NCBI GenBank assembly: GCA_016926255.1
Contig: JAFGOY010000055.1
Coordinates: forward strand, 1-64,000
Reading direction: 5' to 3'
Source: Anaerolineae bacterium
GTDB lineage: Bacteria > Chloroflexota > Anaerolineae > Aggregatilineales > UBA3940
Length of the DNA stretch: 64,000 nucleotides
Shown here: piece by piece, positions 1 to 8,413 of the stretch
How the letters are laid out: every line of letters starts with the position of its first letter
How positions within the stretch are numbered: position 1 is the first letter of the stretch
The notes under the pieces: model-generated
Seen by the model: only the letters and a program-made list of their open reading frames with translations
What the model was told of the DNA's origin: nothing
Database searches by the model: none
Position numbers and translations under genes: made by a program

Positions 1-1
1 G

Positions 2-721
2 GCCACCTATACCGATGCCTTTACGTCGATCCGGAAGGCTTTCGCGGCTGTGCCCGAAGCGGTCGAGAATGGGCTTGATGCCCGGCATTTCTCGTTCAAC
101 GTTCCCGGCGGACGCTGTGATCGCTGTGAAGGTACCGGGGTGCTGTCGGTGGAAATGCACTTCCTGCCCGATGTGACGGTTCGCTGTCCGGTCTGCCGGG
201 GCCGTCGATATAAGCCGGAGGTGCTGGCTGCACGCTATCGCGGATACAGTATCGCCGATGTGCTTGAGATGACCGTCGCCGAGGCGCTCGACCTGTTTGC
301 CGATCTGCCTGCCGCCGCCAGCCGACTTCAACTCATGGCCGATGTCGGGCTGGGGTACCTGCAAATGGGCCAATCGGCCAGCACCTTTTCGGGCGGCGAG
401 GCGCAGCGCGTCAAGCTGGCGAAGGAGATCGGTCGGCGCTCGACCGGGCGCACGCTCTACCTGCTCGACGAACCGACTACCGGGATGCACCCGGACGACA
501 TCGCCCGGCTGCTCGCCGTGCTGAATCGACTGGTGGACGATGGCGGTACGGTGGTGACCATCGAACACAACCTGAGCGTGATCGCCGCCGCCGACTGGGT
601 GATCGACCTCGGCCCGGAAGGTGGGGTAGCTGGCGGGGAACTGATCGCCGAGGGCACCCCGGAGCAGATCGCCGGGGTAAGCGGTTCGTATACGGGAGTC
701 TGTCTGCAATCGCTCCTGTGA
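2..721 (+). CDS. uvrA: Excinuclease ABC subunit A, C-terminal part
   Basis: Partial: the reading frame is open from the left edge of the window, so the gene begins outside it. UvrA is the DNA-damage-sensing ATPase of nucleotide excision repair and works with UvrB in the cytoplasm. The visible part carries the second UvrA zinc finger (CDRC, about 20 residues, then CPVC), the ABC signature (TFSGGEAQRVKLAKE) and a Walker B (LYLLDEPTTGMH) followed by the EHN switch region. The end, SYTGVCLQSLL, matches the usual UvrA C-terminus, so the 3' end is intact. A hairpin terminator follows directly. A UvrA2-type paralogue cannot be excluded without the N-terminal half. Confidence 0.93.
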   Translation, partial: ATYTDAFTSIRKAFAAVPEAVENGLDARHFSFNVPGGRCDRCEGTGVLSVEMHFLPDVTVRCPVCRGRRYKPEVLAARYRGYSIADVLEMTVAEALDLFADLPAAASRLQLMADVGLGYLQMGQSASTFSGGEAQRVKLAKEIGRRSTGRTLYLLDEPTTGMHPDDIARLLAVLNRLVDDGGTVVTIEHNLSVIAAADWVIDLGPEGGVAGGELIAEGTPEQIAGVSGSYTGVCLQSLL

Positions 722-727
722 TTTGTC

Positions 728-766
728 GGTGGAGGTGCGATATTTTCGTGCCTCCACCCTTTTTAT
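728..766 (+). terminator. Intrinsic terminator after uvrA
   Basis: An 8-bp perfect stem (GGTGGAGG with CCTCCACC) around a 15-nt loop is followed by CTTTTTAT. It starts 7 bases after the uvrA stop codon. The remaining gap to the next gene (767-957) shows no convincing coding sequence. Confidence 0.75.
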
Positions 767-957
767 CTCAAACTCTCCACTTATATACCAGGGTTGTGTA
801 CATGTGCAGCGTCCCGCTGCCTCCTCCTTGAGGACTAACGGCACAACAGTTGCAATAGTTGTTAATGAGGTATCGATCAGACTACAATATCAGTTGAAAC
901 ACCAGTGATGATCCTGTTCGCAAGCAACGCCCGCCATCCCGGATAAAATGGAAAACG

Positions 958-2106
958 GTGATGACGTCTATTGAAAAACTGCCGACCCGCTACGCTCCTG
1001 CCGAACGCTATTCGCCTGATGAATTAGCCGAACAGATGCACCGGGCTTCTTCTATTGCCCTCCTTCCCGAAATATTCGACGCAATCCCTGATTTGATCAT
1101 GCTGGTGAATGATCGACGTCAGATTATCTTTGCCAACCGCGCCCTGCGGTCACTGGCCGGGATCAGTTCTTCCCCTGAATTGGATGGGAGACGCCCCGGC
1201 GAGCTGTTTGGCTGCATGCACAGTGATAAGGAGGAAGGCGGCTGCGGGACGGCTGAACCCTGTGCGACCTGTGGCGCGCTGCGGGCCGTCTTGAACAGCC
1301 AGCGGACGGGGGCTTTGGATATTCAGGAGAGTCGATTTACACGGCAGGATGGCGTCTCCTTCGATTTCCAGGTGCATGCCGTTCCCATTGATCTGGAAGG
1401 CGAGACGTATACGGTCGTTACGGTCAAAGATATCAGCCACGAAAAACGCCGACGCGCCCTGGAACGGGTCTTCTTCCACGATATCCTGAATGTCATGACT
1501 ATTGTGTTGAATAGTGCTTACATGCTCAGAGAATCCGATGCCGAAACAGAGGTTATGCTTCAAGATACGCTGGAAGAGTCAACCGAGCGTCTGCTGTGCG
1601 AGATTCTCTCGCACCAGGGATTGTTGGCAGCTGAAGATGGCGATCTGGCAGTCGAACTGGCTGCGATAGATTCGCTGGTACTTCTCACCGATCTGGTGGC
1701 TGTACACAGGCATAGCGACCTTGCCAGAGGCGTTACACTGTTTATTGATCCCGCCTCTGAGCCGGTACGCTTTGAGAGCGACCCAACCTTGCTGCGGCGA
1801 GTGCTCGGTAACATGGTAAAGAATGCTCTGGAGGCCGCACAACCCGGCGAGACGGTCACCGTCAAGTGCTTATCACAGGGTGATGAGGTGGAGTTCAGCG
1901 TACATAACTCCACTCATATTCCTCGCAATGCACAGCTTCAGATTTTCCAGCGGTCATTCTCGACCAAGGGCAAAGATCGAGGGCTGGGCACCTACGGTAT
2001 GCGCCTGCTCACTGAACAATACCTGCATGGGCGAGTCTATTTCACATCAACCAGAGAACAGGGTACAACCTTCTTTGCCTGCTATCCCATAACCCCACCA
2101 GAGTGA
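958..2106 (+). CDS. PAS-domain sensor histidine kinase with Cys-rich PAS insert
   Basis: About 382 residues, soluble, no membrane segment. A PAS domain occupies roughly residues 35-160 and contains a cysteine-rich insert (GCMHSDKEEGGCG, then CATCGALRAV), a pattern seen in a known group of soluble PAS kinases where the cysteines may bind metal or sense redox state. A phospho-acceptor helix follows (FFHDILN, about residue 173), then a HATPase_c domain with N box (MVKNALEAA, about residue 286) and G box (RGLGTYGM). It probably autophosphorylates and passes phosphate to a response regulator, but none is adjacent, so it is an orphan kinase. The start is GTG at 958 or ATG at 961; no strong ribosome-binding site separates them. 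Confidence 0.85.
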   Translation: MMTSIEKLPTRYAPAERYSPDELAEQMHRASSIALLPEIFDAIPDLIMLVNDRRQIIFANRALRSLAGISSSPELDGRRPGELFGCMHSDKEEGGCGTAEPCATCGALRAVLNSQRTGALDIQESRFTRQDGVSFDFQVHAVPIDLEGETYTVVTVKDISHEKRRRALERVFFHDILNVMTIVLNSAYMLRESDAETEVMLQDTLEESTERLLCEILSHQGLLAAEDGDLAVELAAIDSLVLLTDLVAVHRHSDLARGVTLFIDPASEPVRFESDPTLLRRVLGNMVKNALEAAQPGETVTVKCLSQGDEVEFSVHNSTHIPRNAQLQIFQRSFSTKGKDRGLGTYGMRLLTEQYLHGRVYFTSTREQGTTFFACYPITPPE

Positions 2107-2116
2107 TCGTTTCCCC

Positions 2117-2137
2117 CGCCGGATGGTAGTCCTCCGC
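2117..2137. repeat. Short inverted intergenic repeat (copy 1 of 2)
   Basis: CGCCGGATGG next to TAGTCCTCCGC forms an imperfect dyad. A closely related, more perfect copy (GGCGGACGGTAGTCCGCC) lies at 5501-5518. Both are between genes. It looks like a small dispersed palindrome rather than a terminator, because no T-run follows. Confidence 0.5.
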
Positions 2138-2222
2138 AGAAACCGGCATAATGGGTGTGGTATTTCCCATTGATAGCCATGTTCCTGGAACATCGGCTAA
2201 TAGTCTATTCGATAGGCACATT

Positions 2223-2819
2223 ATGACTCCCCGATTCATATTCGATTTATCAGAAGTACTGATATGCGGCATCGTTGGCATCGAGAAGCAGATCGCGCCC
2301 CTGGTGAATGTTCCGGAAAGCGAAGTGCTGAAGGGGCTGGAAGGCGAGCCTTTCAGAAAAGCCTTTCTTGGCCTCATCTCTGAAGATGAGTACCTGGAAG
2401 AAATACTGATCAGAGAAAAATGGCCGGTTGATGCACAGACGCTCAAAACGTTGATCAGGCGGAACTTCCACAAAGAAATCGAGGGAAGCATCGAGATAGT
2501 GAAGCATCTGTCAGATCGATACGAGATCGTGCTGCTCTCCGACCATATTCGGGAATGGGCCGACTACATCCGGTCGATTCACCCGTTTTTTGATCTGTTC
2601 ACCCGGACCTTCTTCTCGTTCGAGATCGGGGGAATGAAGAAAGACCCGCAGACCTTCCCCAAAGTGCTGAACATCATGGCCTGGCCTGCCGGTGAATGCC
2701 TGTTCGTCGACGACCTTCCGCACAATATCGCGTCGGCGGCCTCTGCCGGTATAGACGGGATACTCTTTCAGAACGCCGCCGATCTGCAAAGAGAACTGCA
2801 AGCCCGGCAGGTGTGGTGA
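2223..2819 (+). CDS. HAD-superfamily hydrolase (phosphatase-like)
   Basis: About 198 residues from the ATG at 2223. An in-frame ATG at 2151 would add 24 residues that lack family character, so the shorter form starting MTPRFIFDLSEV is preferred. HAD motifs appear in order: motif I FDLSEVL with the nucleophilic Asp, motif II LLSDH, motif III Lys in GMKKDPQTF, and motif IV FVDDLPHN. The second Asp of the usual DxD is Ser here (DLS), as in some class-IA HAD proteins related to YihX; this may change the phosphatase/transferase balance. The substrate is unknown. The gene stands alone, convergent with the export locus. Confidence 0.8.
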   Translation: MTPRFIFDLSEVLICGIVGIEKQIAPLVNVPESEVLKGLEGEPFRKAFLGLISEDEYLEEILIREKWPVDAQTLKTLIRRNFHKEIEGSIEIVKHLSDRYEIVLLSDHIREWADYIRSIHPFFDLFTRTFFSFEIGGMKKDPQTFPKVLNIMAWPAGECLFVDDLPHNIASAASAGIDGILFQNAADLQRELQARQVW

Positions 2820-2857
2820 GACTCAAGCCCCCGCGCCAATAGTCTCGCCAACCCTTG

Positions 2858-2890
2858 ATATCCGTGCAATCTGTGAAATCTGTGGATTCT
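2858..2890. repeat. ATCCGTG/ATCTGTG dispersed repeat (copies here and at 5547-5577)
   Basis: ATATCCGTG, then CAATCTGTGAAATCTGTGGA. A near-identical block lies at 5547-5577, just past the 5' end of the permease gene. Similar low-complexity repeats are common between genes in environmental bacteria. No function can be read from the sequence. Confidence 0.55.
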
Positions 2891-2893
2891 CAC

Positions 2894-5296
2894 TTATTCA
2901 TAGGCCAGCGCCTCGCGCACGCTGACCCGCGCCGCCCAGCGCGCAGGCAGCAGCGACGCCACCGTCGAGATCGCCACCACCGCCGCCAGCCAGATCAGGT
3001 ATCCCAGCGGCGTGAAAACGGGATCGATGGCGCGGTTGAGGATCAGCGGCCCGGCGAAGTGTATCCCGATGATGTTCACCGGGATGCTCACCACCGCCGC
3101 GATGATATAACTCAGCAGCCCGGTGACCATCCCCTCGGCCAGGAAAATCCCCCGCAGCGATCTGTCTGCCGAACCGATAGCCCGCATCACCCCGATCTCG
3201 CGGGTGCGTTCCAGCACGTTGAGGCTCATCGTCGTCGCCAGCCCCAGCCCGCCGACCACGCCCAGCAGCGCCGCCATCAGCAGCACGAAATACAGGAAGA
3301 AGTTGATCATCCCCACGATCATCCCGAACAGGCTGTTGATCGTCACCGCCTGATCGACCGGGATGCCCGCCTGCCGGTAGCGTTCTTCCACCGCCCGCCC
3401 GACGATCTCCTGGTCTTTCGCGGAACGGCTCTCGGTGCGGATCAGTGCCATCATCGATTGGCCCGGTGTGCCATCCAGCCGGGCAACCGTATCGTAGGGG
3501 GCATAAATCTGCTTCGTGCCGATCAGGTCTACAAAGCCGATAATCGTCATCTTGCAGTTGCGATCACCCAGATCGATATGGATTTCGTCGCCTACTTCGA
3601 GGTAGGGTTCGTAGCGCCACACTTCGCTGGTGACTACCGCCACAAGGCCGTCACCGGGCTGGAGCCAGCGCCCTTCGATCAGTGATGGGGTAAGGAACGC
3701 CGAATCATATGGCGTGCCCAGGATCGATATGCTGGAGCCTTCTTTTGATCCGCCGTATTGATCCAGTACCTCGTCCGGGCGCAGGATCGTCCCCCCGATG
3801 GCTGCCCAGCCTTCGACGGTATCGACGCCTTCGACACGGCTGGCTTCGCGCTGTAAACGCTGGATGTGCTGGGGCTGGCTCAGGGCGATTTCGATGTCGA
3901 AGTCGAACATCCCCCGGAACTCGTCGAGCACTTCCATGCCCGAAGCGTAGCCGTTGATCACGCCGAGGAACGTCACCCCGGCCACCGACAGCGCGGCGAG
4001 CGTCAGCAGCAGCCGCTTCTTTTGCCGGAACGTGTTCCTTAGCGAGAGCAGCACCGGGCGGGGCAGGCGGGATCGTTTGCCGGATCGTTCGCGTTTTCGT
4101 TTGCCGCCCGTTCCCTTGATCCCGTAGTCGCTGACCGTCTCGTAGACCGTCACCCGCGTCCCCTTCATCACCGGGATCAGCGCGGCAATCAGCGGGGCGA
4201 TGATCGCGGTGAACACCTGCAGCAGGAATACCCAGGGCGGCACCCAGAAATGCACGATATCGACGTTGAAGAAATAGGCGAGCAGGTTCGTCGCGCCCTT
4301 CGCCAGTAGAATCCCCCCCGGAATCGCGAATATCAGCGCCAGCACGCCATAAGACCCGACCAGCAGCATGTAGATGCCGATCACGTCTCGCCCGTTCGCC
4401 CCGACTGCCTTCATCATCCCCACCTGACGTTTTTGCTGCGTCATCAGCGAGTTGATCGTATTGACCACCAGCAGCCCCGACAGGCCCAGCGACAGCAGTC
4501 CCAGCCCGGCCAGCGCCAGCACGATGATGTTGATGAACTTCGCCGCCCAGTGTTCTTCCTGTAGATCGACTCCGTAGCCATTGACCACGTAGCCCTGTCC
4601 TTCCAGCCGCTTGACGATCTCCTCGGCGACCTCCTCGATCTCCGGGCGGGTGGTCAGTGATGGATCGGTGGTCAGTGCGAGGGTTCTGTACAGCGGGGTG
4701 ATCCCCAGGCTGGCCAGTGATTCTTTCGAGATGAACCCGGTCACCATCCGGGTCGAATTCGCCGCCAGCGATCCGGTATTATGGCAGATGCCCACGACTG
4801 TATATTCGTGCGCTTCCCCTTCCTCGATCTCGATCAGCACCGTATCGCCGAGTCCCACGTCGTCGAGCAGGGCTATCGACTGCCTCTCCAGCACGATCTC
4901 GCCGCGTCCCATGTCGAAGGTGCCCGCTTCCAGCCCCACGCGATCCACCGCTGCGTTCGAGAGGTCTTCGGTGTAACTCAGGTTGCCCATCAGCCAGGAT
5001 TCGCCGTTCCATACCTGCGCGGAGAAATCCTTGTAGGCCGTCACTTCGTAAACCTGGGGGATGCTGCGCACCGTTCGCAGCAGCGACTCGTTGAACGAGT
5101 TCAGATACAGGCTGACCGTCGCCGGGTTGGTGGCGGCATGGGCGGTGTTCATATTTTCGATGAGCACCTGCCGGGTGATGAACATTCCGCCGAAGGCGGA
5201 AACGCCGATGGTGATGGCGATGATGATCAGCAGGGTGCGTGCTTTCTGCTGCCACAGGTCGGCGATGACTTTCGATAGTCGTGGTCGATAATGCAT
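2894..5296 (-). CDS. ABC transporter permease, two FtsX domains (MacB-like)
   Basis: About 800 residues. The start MHYRPRLSKVIADLW is preferred over an in-frame start 45 bases upstream because it aligns with the N-terminus of the paralogue at 9918-12323. The order is: TM1 (about 18-38), a MacB-type periplasmic core domain, an FtsX domain with three TMs (about 260-385), a second TM1-like segment (about 430-455), a second core domain, and a second FtsX domain (about 670-790). The conserved turn LERTREIGVMRAIGS, typical of LolE/MacB permeases, is present. Such permeases do mechanotransmission rather than classical channel transport. The end SVREALAYE is identical to that of the paralogue. It is the last gene of the export locus; the substrate is unknown. 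Confidence 0.87.
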   Translation of the reverse strand: MHYRPRLSKVIADLWQQKARTLLIIIAITIGVSAFGGMFITRQVLIENMNTAHAATNPATVSLYLNSFNESLLRTVRSIPQVYEVTAYKDFSAQVWNGESWLMGNLSYTEDLSNAAVDRVGLEAGTFDMGRGEIVLERQSIALLDDVGLGDTVLIEIEEGEAHEYTVVGICHNTGSLAANSTRMVTGFISKESLASLGITPLYRTLALTTDPSLTTRPEIEEVAEEIVKRLEGQGYVVNGYGVDLQEEHWAAKFINIIVLALAGLGLLSLGLSGLLVVNTINSLMTQQKRQVGMMKAVGANGRDVIGIYMLLVGSYGVLALIFAIPGGILLAKGATNLLAYFFNVDIVHFWVPPWVFLLQVFTAIIAPLIAALIPVMKGTRVTVYETVSDYGIKGTGGKRKRERSGKRSRLPRPVLLSLRNTFRQKKRLLLTLAALSVAGVTFLGVINGYASGMEVLDEFRGMFDFDIEIALSQPQHIQRLQREASRVEGVDTVEGWAAIGGTILRPDEVLDQYGGSKEGSSISILGTPYDSAFLTPSLIEGRWLQPGDGLVAVVTSEVWRYEPYLEVGDEIHIDLGDRNCKMTIIGFVDLIGTKQIYAPYDTVARLDGTPGQSMMALIRTESRSAKDQEIVGRAVEERYRQAGIPVDQAVTINSLFGMIVGMINFFLYFVLLMAALLGVVGGLGLATTMSLNVLERTREIGVMRAIGSADRSLRGIFLAEGMVTGLLSYIIAAVVSIPVNIIGIHFAGPLILNRAIDPVFTPLGYLIWLAAVVAISTVASLLPARWAARVSVREALAYE

Positions 5297-5596
5297 GAAG
5301 AATCTCCGAATGTAGGATTTACAATAAAACCTGTACACCATGTAAACACTACGCCGGAAATCTTTGTGACAGCGCCGCGCTGCTCCTCACGAAAGCCGGT
5401 GGAACGATCCTTGCCCCATTCCAGGGGGAAATGTCCCGCAGGGACAAAGGGGGTAATCCAATCGCAGGCAAATCTGTCCCACCCGGTGATAATTTCTCTC
5501 GGCGGACGGTAGTCCGCCGCCTGTAATTCGTGCAATTCGCGGATAAATATCCGTGGCATCTGTGAAATCTGTGGACTGAATCCCTCCCCACTTGAC
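5297..5596. other. 300-bp non-coding gap with three repeats
   Basis: No convincing gene on either strand. It holds a GC-rich element around 5410-5455 (CCAGGGGGAAATG, then the small hairpin TGTCCCGCAGGGACA), the palindrome at 5501-5518 and the ATCTGTG repeat at 5547-5577. The element near 5410 resembles the one at 6885-6925 in the next gap. Confidence 0.5.
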
Positions 5597-6817
5597 TCAG
5601 ACCGTCTGCTGCTTTCGACTCGCCGTGATCACCAGCGGTATCGCGATCAGTTGCGCGGCGACGGAGAAAATCACCAGGGCCATCACCGATTGATCGTACA
5701 GGTAGCCCATCAATGCGCTTCCCGCAAACCAGGCGATGCCGAATCCCGTGTGGAATAATCCGTAAGCGGTCGCCCGTTTGTCGGTGGGCACCATCCCTGC
5801 CACCGCCGCCCGCATGATCGATTCCTGCACCCCCATCCCGATTCCCCACAGCACCAACCCTGCCAGCGCCAGGGGAAGACTGCCCAGGAAGACGAGCGGC
5901 GCGAACAGCGCCGCAGCGCCGAAAGCGGCAGCCATGACCTTTAGCCCCAGCCGGTCGAACAGCCGACCGAACACCAGCGCCGCAATCGCATCGAAGGCCA
6001 TCGCCAGCGCGTAAAACGTCGGCATCCAGTGATCCGGGGTCAGGTCGATTGCCCGGAAGTGATACGCCATCAGCGGGAAGTCGGCGAACCCGATTGCCAC
6101 CAGGCAGGTCGCGGCGAGATACCACCAGTAGCTCCGGCTGTATCCCCTGGTTGCAACGGTCGGGGTCTTGCTTTCGAGGTCTTCCGGGCGCGGAAACAGG
6201 AACCGCGCGGCGATCAGCACGATCAGCGCAATGCTGGCCGGGATGAACAGAATCGCAAATCCTGACTGGTAAGCGGCGATAGTCCCGTCCTTGCTTTCCT
6301 TCAGGTAGAGAATCAGGGCTACCAGCAGCGGGCCAAGCACCGCCCCGATCTGATCCATCGCCTCGTGCAGACCGAATCCCCAGCCCCGGCCCATCTCGGT
6401 GGTCGCATGGGACAGCATCGCATCACGCGCCGGGACCCGGATCGCCTTGCCGATCCGCTCGATGAACAACAGCGCGATCGCGATCTCCCACCGTCCGACG
6501 AAAGCCAGGAAGGGCAGGGCCAGCAGGTTCACAGCATACCCGCCAATGGTCAGCAGCCAGTACCGGCCCGTCCGGTCGGCGACATACCCCGTAAACAGCC
6601 GCAGGCCGTACCCCAGCAGTTCCCCGGCCCCGGCAGCCGTCCCGACCGCAAACGCGCTCGCGCCGAGAAGCTGCAAGAACTGGCCCGACAGGCTGCGACC
6701 GGCCTCATAGGTCATGTCCGAGAAGAGACTGGTCAACCCCATCAAAACGACGAATATCATGGCGCTGCTGGCTGTCAGCAGCCCTTTTATTTTGGAATCC
6801 GTACCTGTCTTTGCCAT
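5597..6817 (-). CDS. MFS transporter
   Basis: About 406 residues with about 12 hydrophobic helices. The A-like motif GYVADRTGRYW between TM2 and TM3 and a second-half counterpart (GRLFDRLGLK) are typical of major facilitator superfamily proteins. The family uses proton or solute gradients to move small molecules across the cytoplasmic membrane; the substrate is unknown. It sits on the same strand between the second adaptor gene and the last ABC permease, with 270-300 bp repeat-bearing gaps on both sides, so co-transcription is uncertain. ATG at 6817 gives a positively charged N-terminus before TM1. Confidence 0.85.
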   Translation of the reverse strand: MAKTGTDSKIKGLLTASSAMIFVVLMGLTSLFSDMTYEAGRSLSGQFLQLLGASAFAVGTAAGAGELLGYGLRLFTGYVADRTGRYWLLTIGGYAVNLLALPFLAFVGRWEIAIALLFIERIGKAIRVPARDAMLSHATTEMGRGWGFGLHEAMDQIGAVLGPLLVALILYLKESKDGTIAAYQSGFAILFIPASIALIVLIAARFLFPRPEDLESKTPTVATRGYSRSYWWYLAATCLVAIGFADFPLMAYHFRAIDLTPDHWMPTFYALAMAFDAIAALVFGRLFDRLGLKVMAAAFGAAALFAPLVFLGSLPLALAGLVLWGIGMGVQESIMRAAVAGMVPTDKRATAYGLFHTGFGIAWFAGSALMGYLYDQSVMALVIFSVAAQLIAIPLVITASRKQQTV

Positions 6818-6884
6818 TATTGCCTCTTGCTGTACCGGTGCATTTCTAATAACCCGATAATCATTGTAGCGCCAACCCGGACTT

Positions 6885-6925
6885 GCCCCCCTGGGGGAGA
6901 TGTTTCCGTAGGAAACAGAGGGGAT
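6885..6925. repeat. GC-rich intergenic element, related to 5410-5455
   Basis: CCCCCCTGGGGGAGATG, then TTTCCGTAGGAAA, then CAGAGGGG. The layout (C-run/G-run palindrome, small hairpin, G-run) is the same as at 5410-5455. The rest of the gap (6926-7091) shows only a possible hairpin near 7035-7065 (GGCGGGCCTG with CAGGCCCGCC) just downstream of the adaptor stop codon, which may be its terminator. Confidence 0.55.
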
Positions 6926-7091
6926 TGACCTTCGCCCACTCTCATTACCGGATTTAAAAGTTAAAGTACATTATCCTCAGGACTCATAAATCAGTCACTA
7001 TGAATTTTGGGCAGGCTTTCCCCCGTACAAAAAATGGCGGGCCTGTCTCAGGCCCGCCCATCTTGCGAACAGTTTATATCAAGGCAACGGC

Positions 7092-8321
7092 TTAATAGAA
7101 ATCCACGAAGGCCGTCATACCCCACAACAGGTTGTCTGGTTGCTTGTCGAGTTCCAGCGTCACCGTGTAGTTGACCCCCGCGCCTTCTTCCGCCATCGGC
7201 GAGATATTCGTCACCGTACCTTCGACGATATCGGGCAGCGCATCGAAGCTGACATCCGCCACATCGCCGACGGCAACCTGCGCCGCGTCGATCTCGTTCA
7301 GGTCGGTCGTTTCGACCACCAGGCTGTCAAGGTCGGCGATCAGCACCACCGGTTCGCCAGGGCTGACAAACTGGTTCGGCTGGATCGGCACTTCGACGAT
7401 CACGCCGTCGAACGGCGCGACGATCTGCAACCGGCTCCGGGTCACTTTGGCCGATTCGACCGCTGCTTCGGCCTGCGCGATGGCGGCCTCAGCAATGGCA
7501 ATATCTTCCGCGCGCGTTCCGGCTTCTATGTTGGCCAGGTCGGCCTGTGCCGATGCCGTCTCCGCCGATCCCGCCCAGACTTCGGCCTGTGCCGCCTGGT
7601 TGTCTTCAGGGATCGGGCCGTTGGTCAGGTCTTCGAGTCGCTCCTGCGACTCGGCCAGCGCCGCCTGCGAGGCTTCCAGGGCACGTTGCGTATCGTCGAG
7701 CATATTGTAGGTCGACCGCACTTCGAACCAGTAGAAATCGTCCTGGTTCTCCTGCGATTCGACCACGAAGCCCAGGGTACGGGTCGATTCTTCAAGTCCC
7801 TGCTCGTTGACCATCACATCCAGTTGGGCCTGTAGCACCTGGTATTCTTCGGGTGGCGCGTTAAGGTTTTGCTGCTGCGCGTAGGCTACGCTTGTATTGG
7901 ACTGGGCAGCGGCGACCCGCGCCTCGGCCTCGGCGATCTCTTCCTCGTGCGGCGGTGTGCTGACTCGCTCAAGCTCCACTTTTGCGACTTCCACCGCTGC
8001 TTCCGCCTCGGCGATCTGTGCGTCAAGCACCGACGTGTCGAGGCTGGCGATCAGGTCGCCTTCGCTGACTGCATCGCCGATCGCGACCGGCAGATCAACT
8101 ACCGTGCCGCCGCCCATAAAGCTCAATGTTGCTTCTTGAACGGGTACGACCTTGCCGGTGGCACTCACCAGCGCCGACTCTTCTGCTGCGATCGCCGCTG
8201 CTGCCTGGGTTTCCTCGTCGGTGGGGGCAGCCTCTTCGCCGCAGCCCACCAGGATGCCCAGTGATACTATTACCAGCCCGATCAACCCGATTAGTTTCCA
8301 GTAATTGTTTTGGTTTTTCAT
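7092..8321 (-). CDS. Membrane-fusion (HlyD/MacA-like) lipoprotein adaptor 2
   Basis: About 409 residues. The ATG at 8321 is chosen because GAGGT lies 5-7 bases upstream; an ATG 18 bases earlier is weaker. A signal peptide ends in a lipobox (LGILVGC, Cys about 27), so it is a lipoprotein anchored outside the membrane. The order is a biotinyl-lipoyl-like half (GDAVSEGDLIASLDTSVL), a long Ala/Glu-rich coiled-coil hairpin, the second lipoyl half (VAPFDGVIVEVPIQPNQFV) and a beta-barrel. Such adaptors link a membrane ABC or RND pump to its substrate. It is a paralogue of the next gene upstream, ending in the shared motif GMTAFVD. Confidence 0.88.
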   Translation of the reverse strand: MKNQNNYWKLIGLIGLVIVSLGILVGCGEEAAPTDEETQAAAAIAAEESALVSATGKVVPVQEATLSFMGGGTVVDLPVAIGDAVSEGDLIASLDTSVLDAQIAEAEAAVEVAKVELERVSTPPHEEEIAEAEARVAAAQSNTSVAYAQQQNLNAPPEEYQVLQAQLDVMVNEQGLEESTRTLGFVVESQENQDDFYWFEVRSTYNMLDDTQRALEASQAALAESQERLEDLTNGPIPEDNQAAQAEVWAGSAETASAQADLANIEAGTRAEDIAIAEAAIAQAEAAVESAKVTRSRLQIVAPFDGVIVEVPIQPNQFVSPGEPVVLIADLDSLVVETTDLNEIDAAQVAVGDVADVSFDALPDIVEGTVTNISPMAEEGAGVNYTVTLELDKQPDNLLWGMTAFVDFY

Positions 8322-8375
8322 GGCAACCTCATTCTCCATGTTGGTTCAATCTGTCCTGAAATCGCTTCGACGGTT

Positions 8376-8409
8376 CTATCCGAAATGAACGAAGTGAATT
8401 TTTGGATAG
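8376..8409. repeat. CTATCCG hairpin repeat, copy 1
   Basis: CTATCCGAAATGAACG, then AAGTGAATTT, then TTGGATAG; the ends pair to form a stem. It sits between the two adaptor genes. Related copies are at 12468-12504, 13361-13396 and 22502-22536. Confidence 0.7.
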
Positions 8410-8413
8410 ATGG

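Noticed and set aside
723-908. Open frame of 61 codons after uvrA
   Set aside because: It overlaps the uvrA terminator, has no ribosome-binding site and shows no protein-like composition.
2855-3685. Long plus-strand open frame opposite the permease gene
   Set aside because: It is antisense to a well-supported permease; the composition (Arg, His and Gln-rich) is the usual shadow of GC-rich coding DNA.
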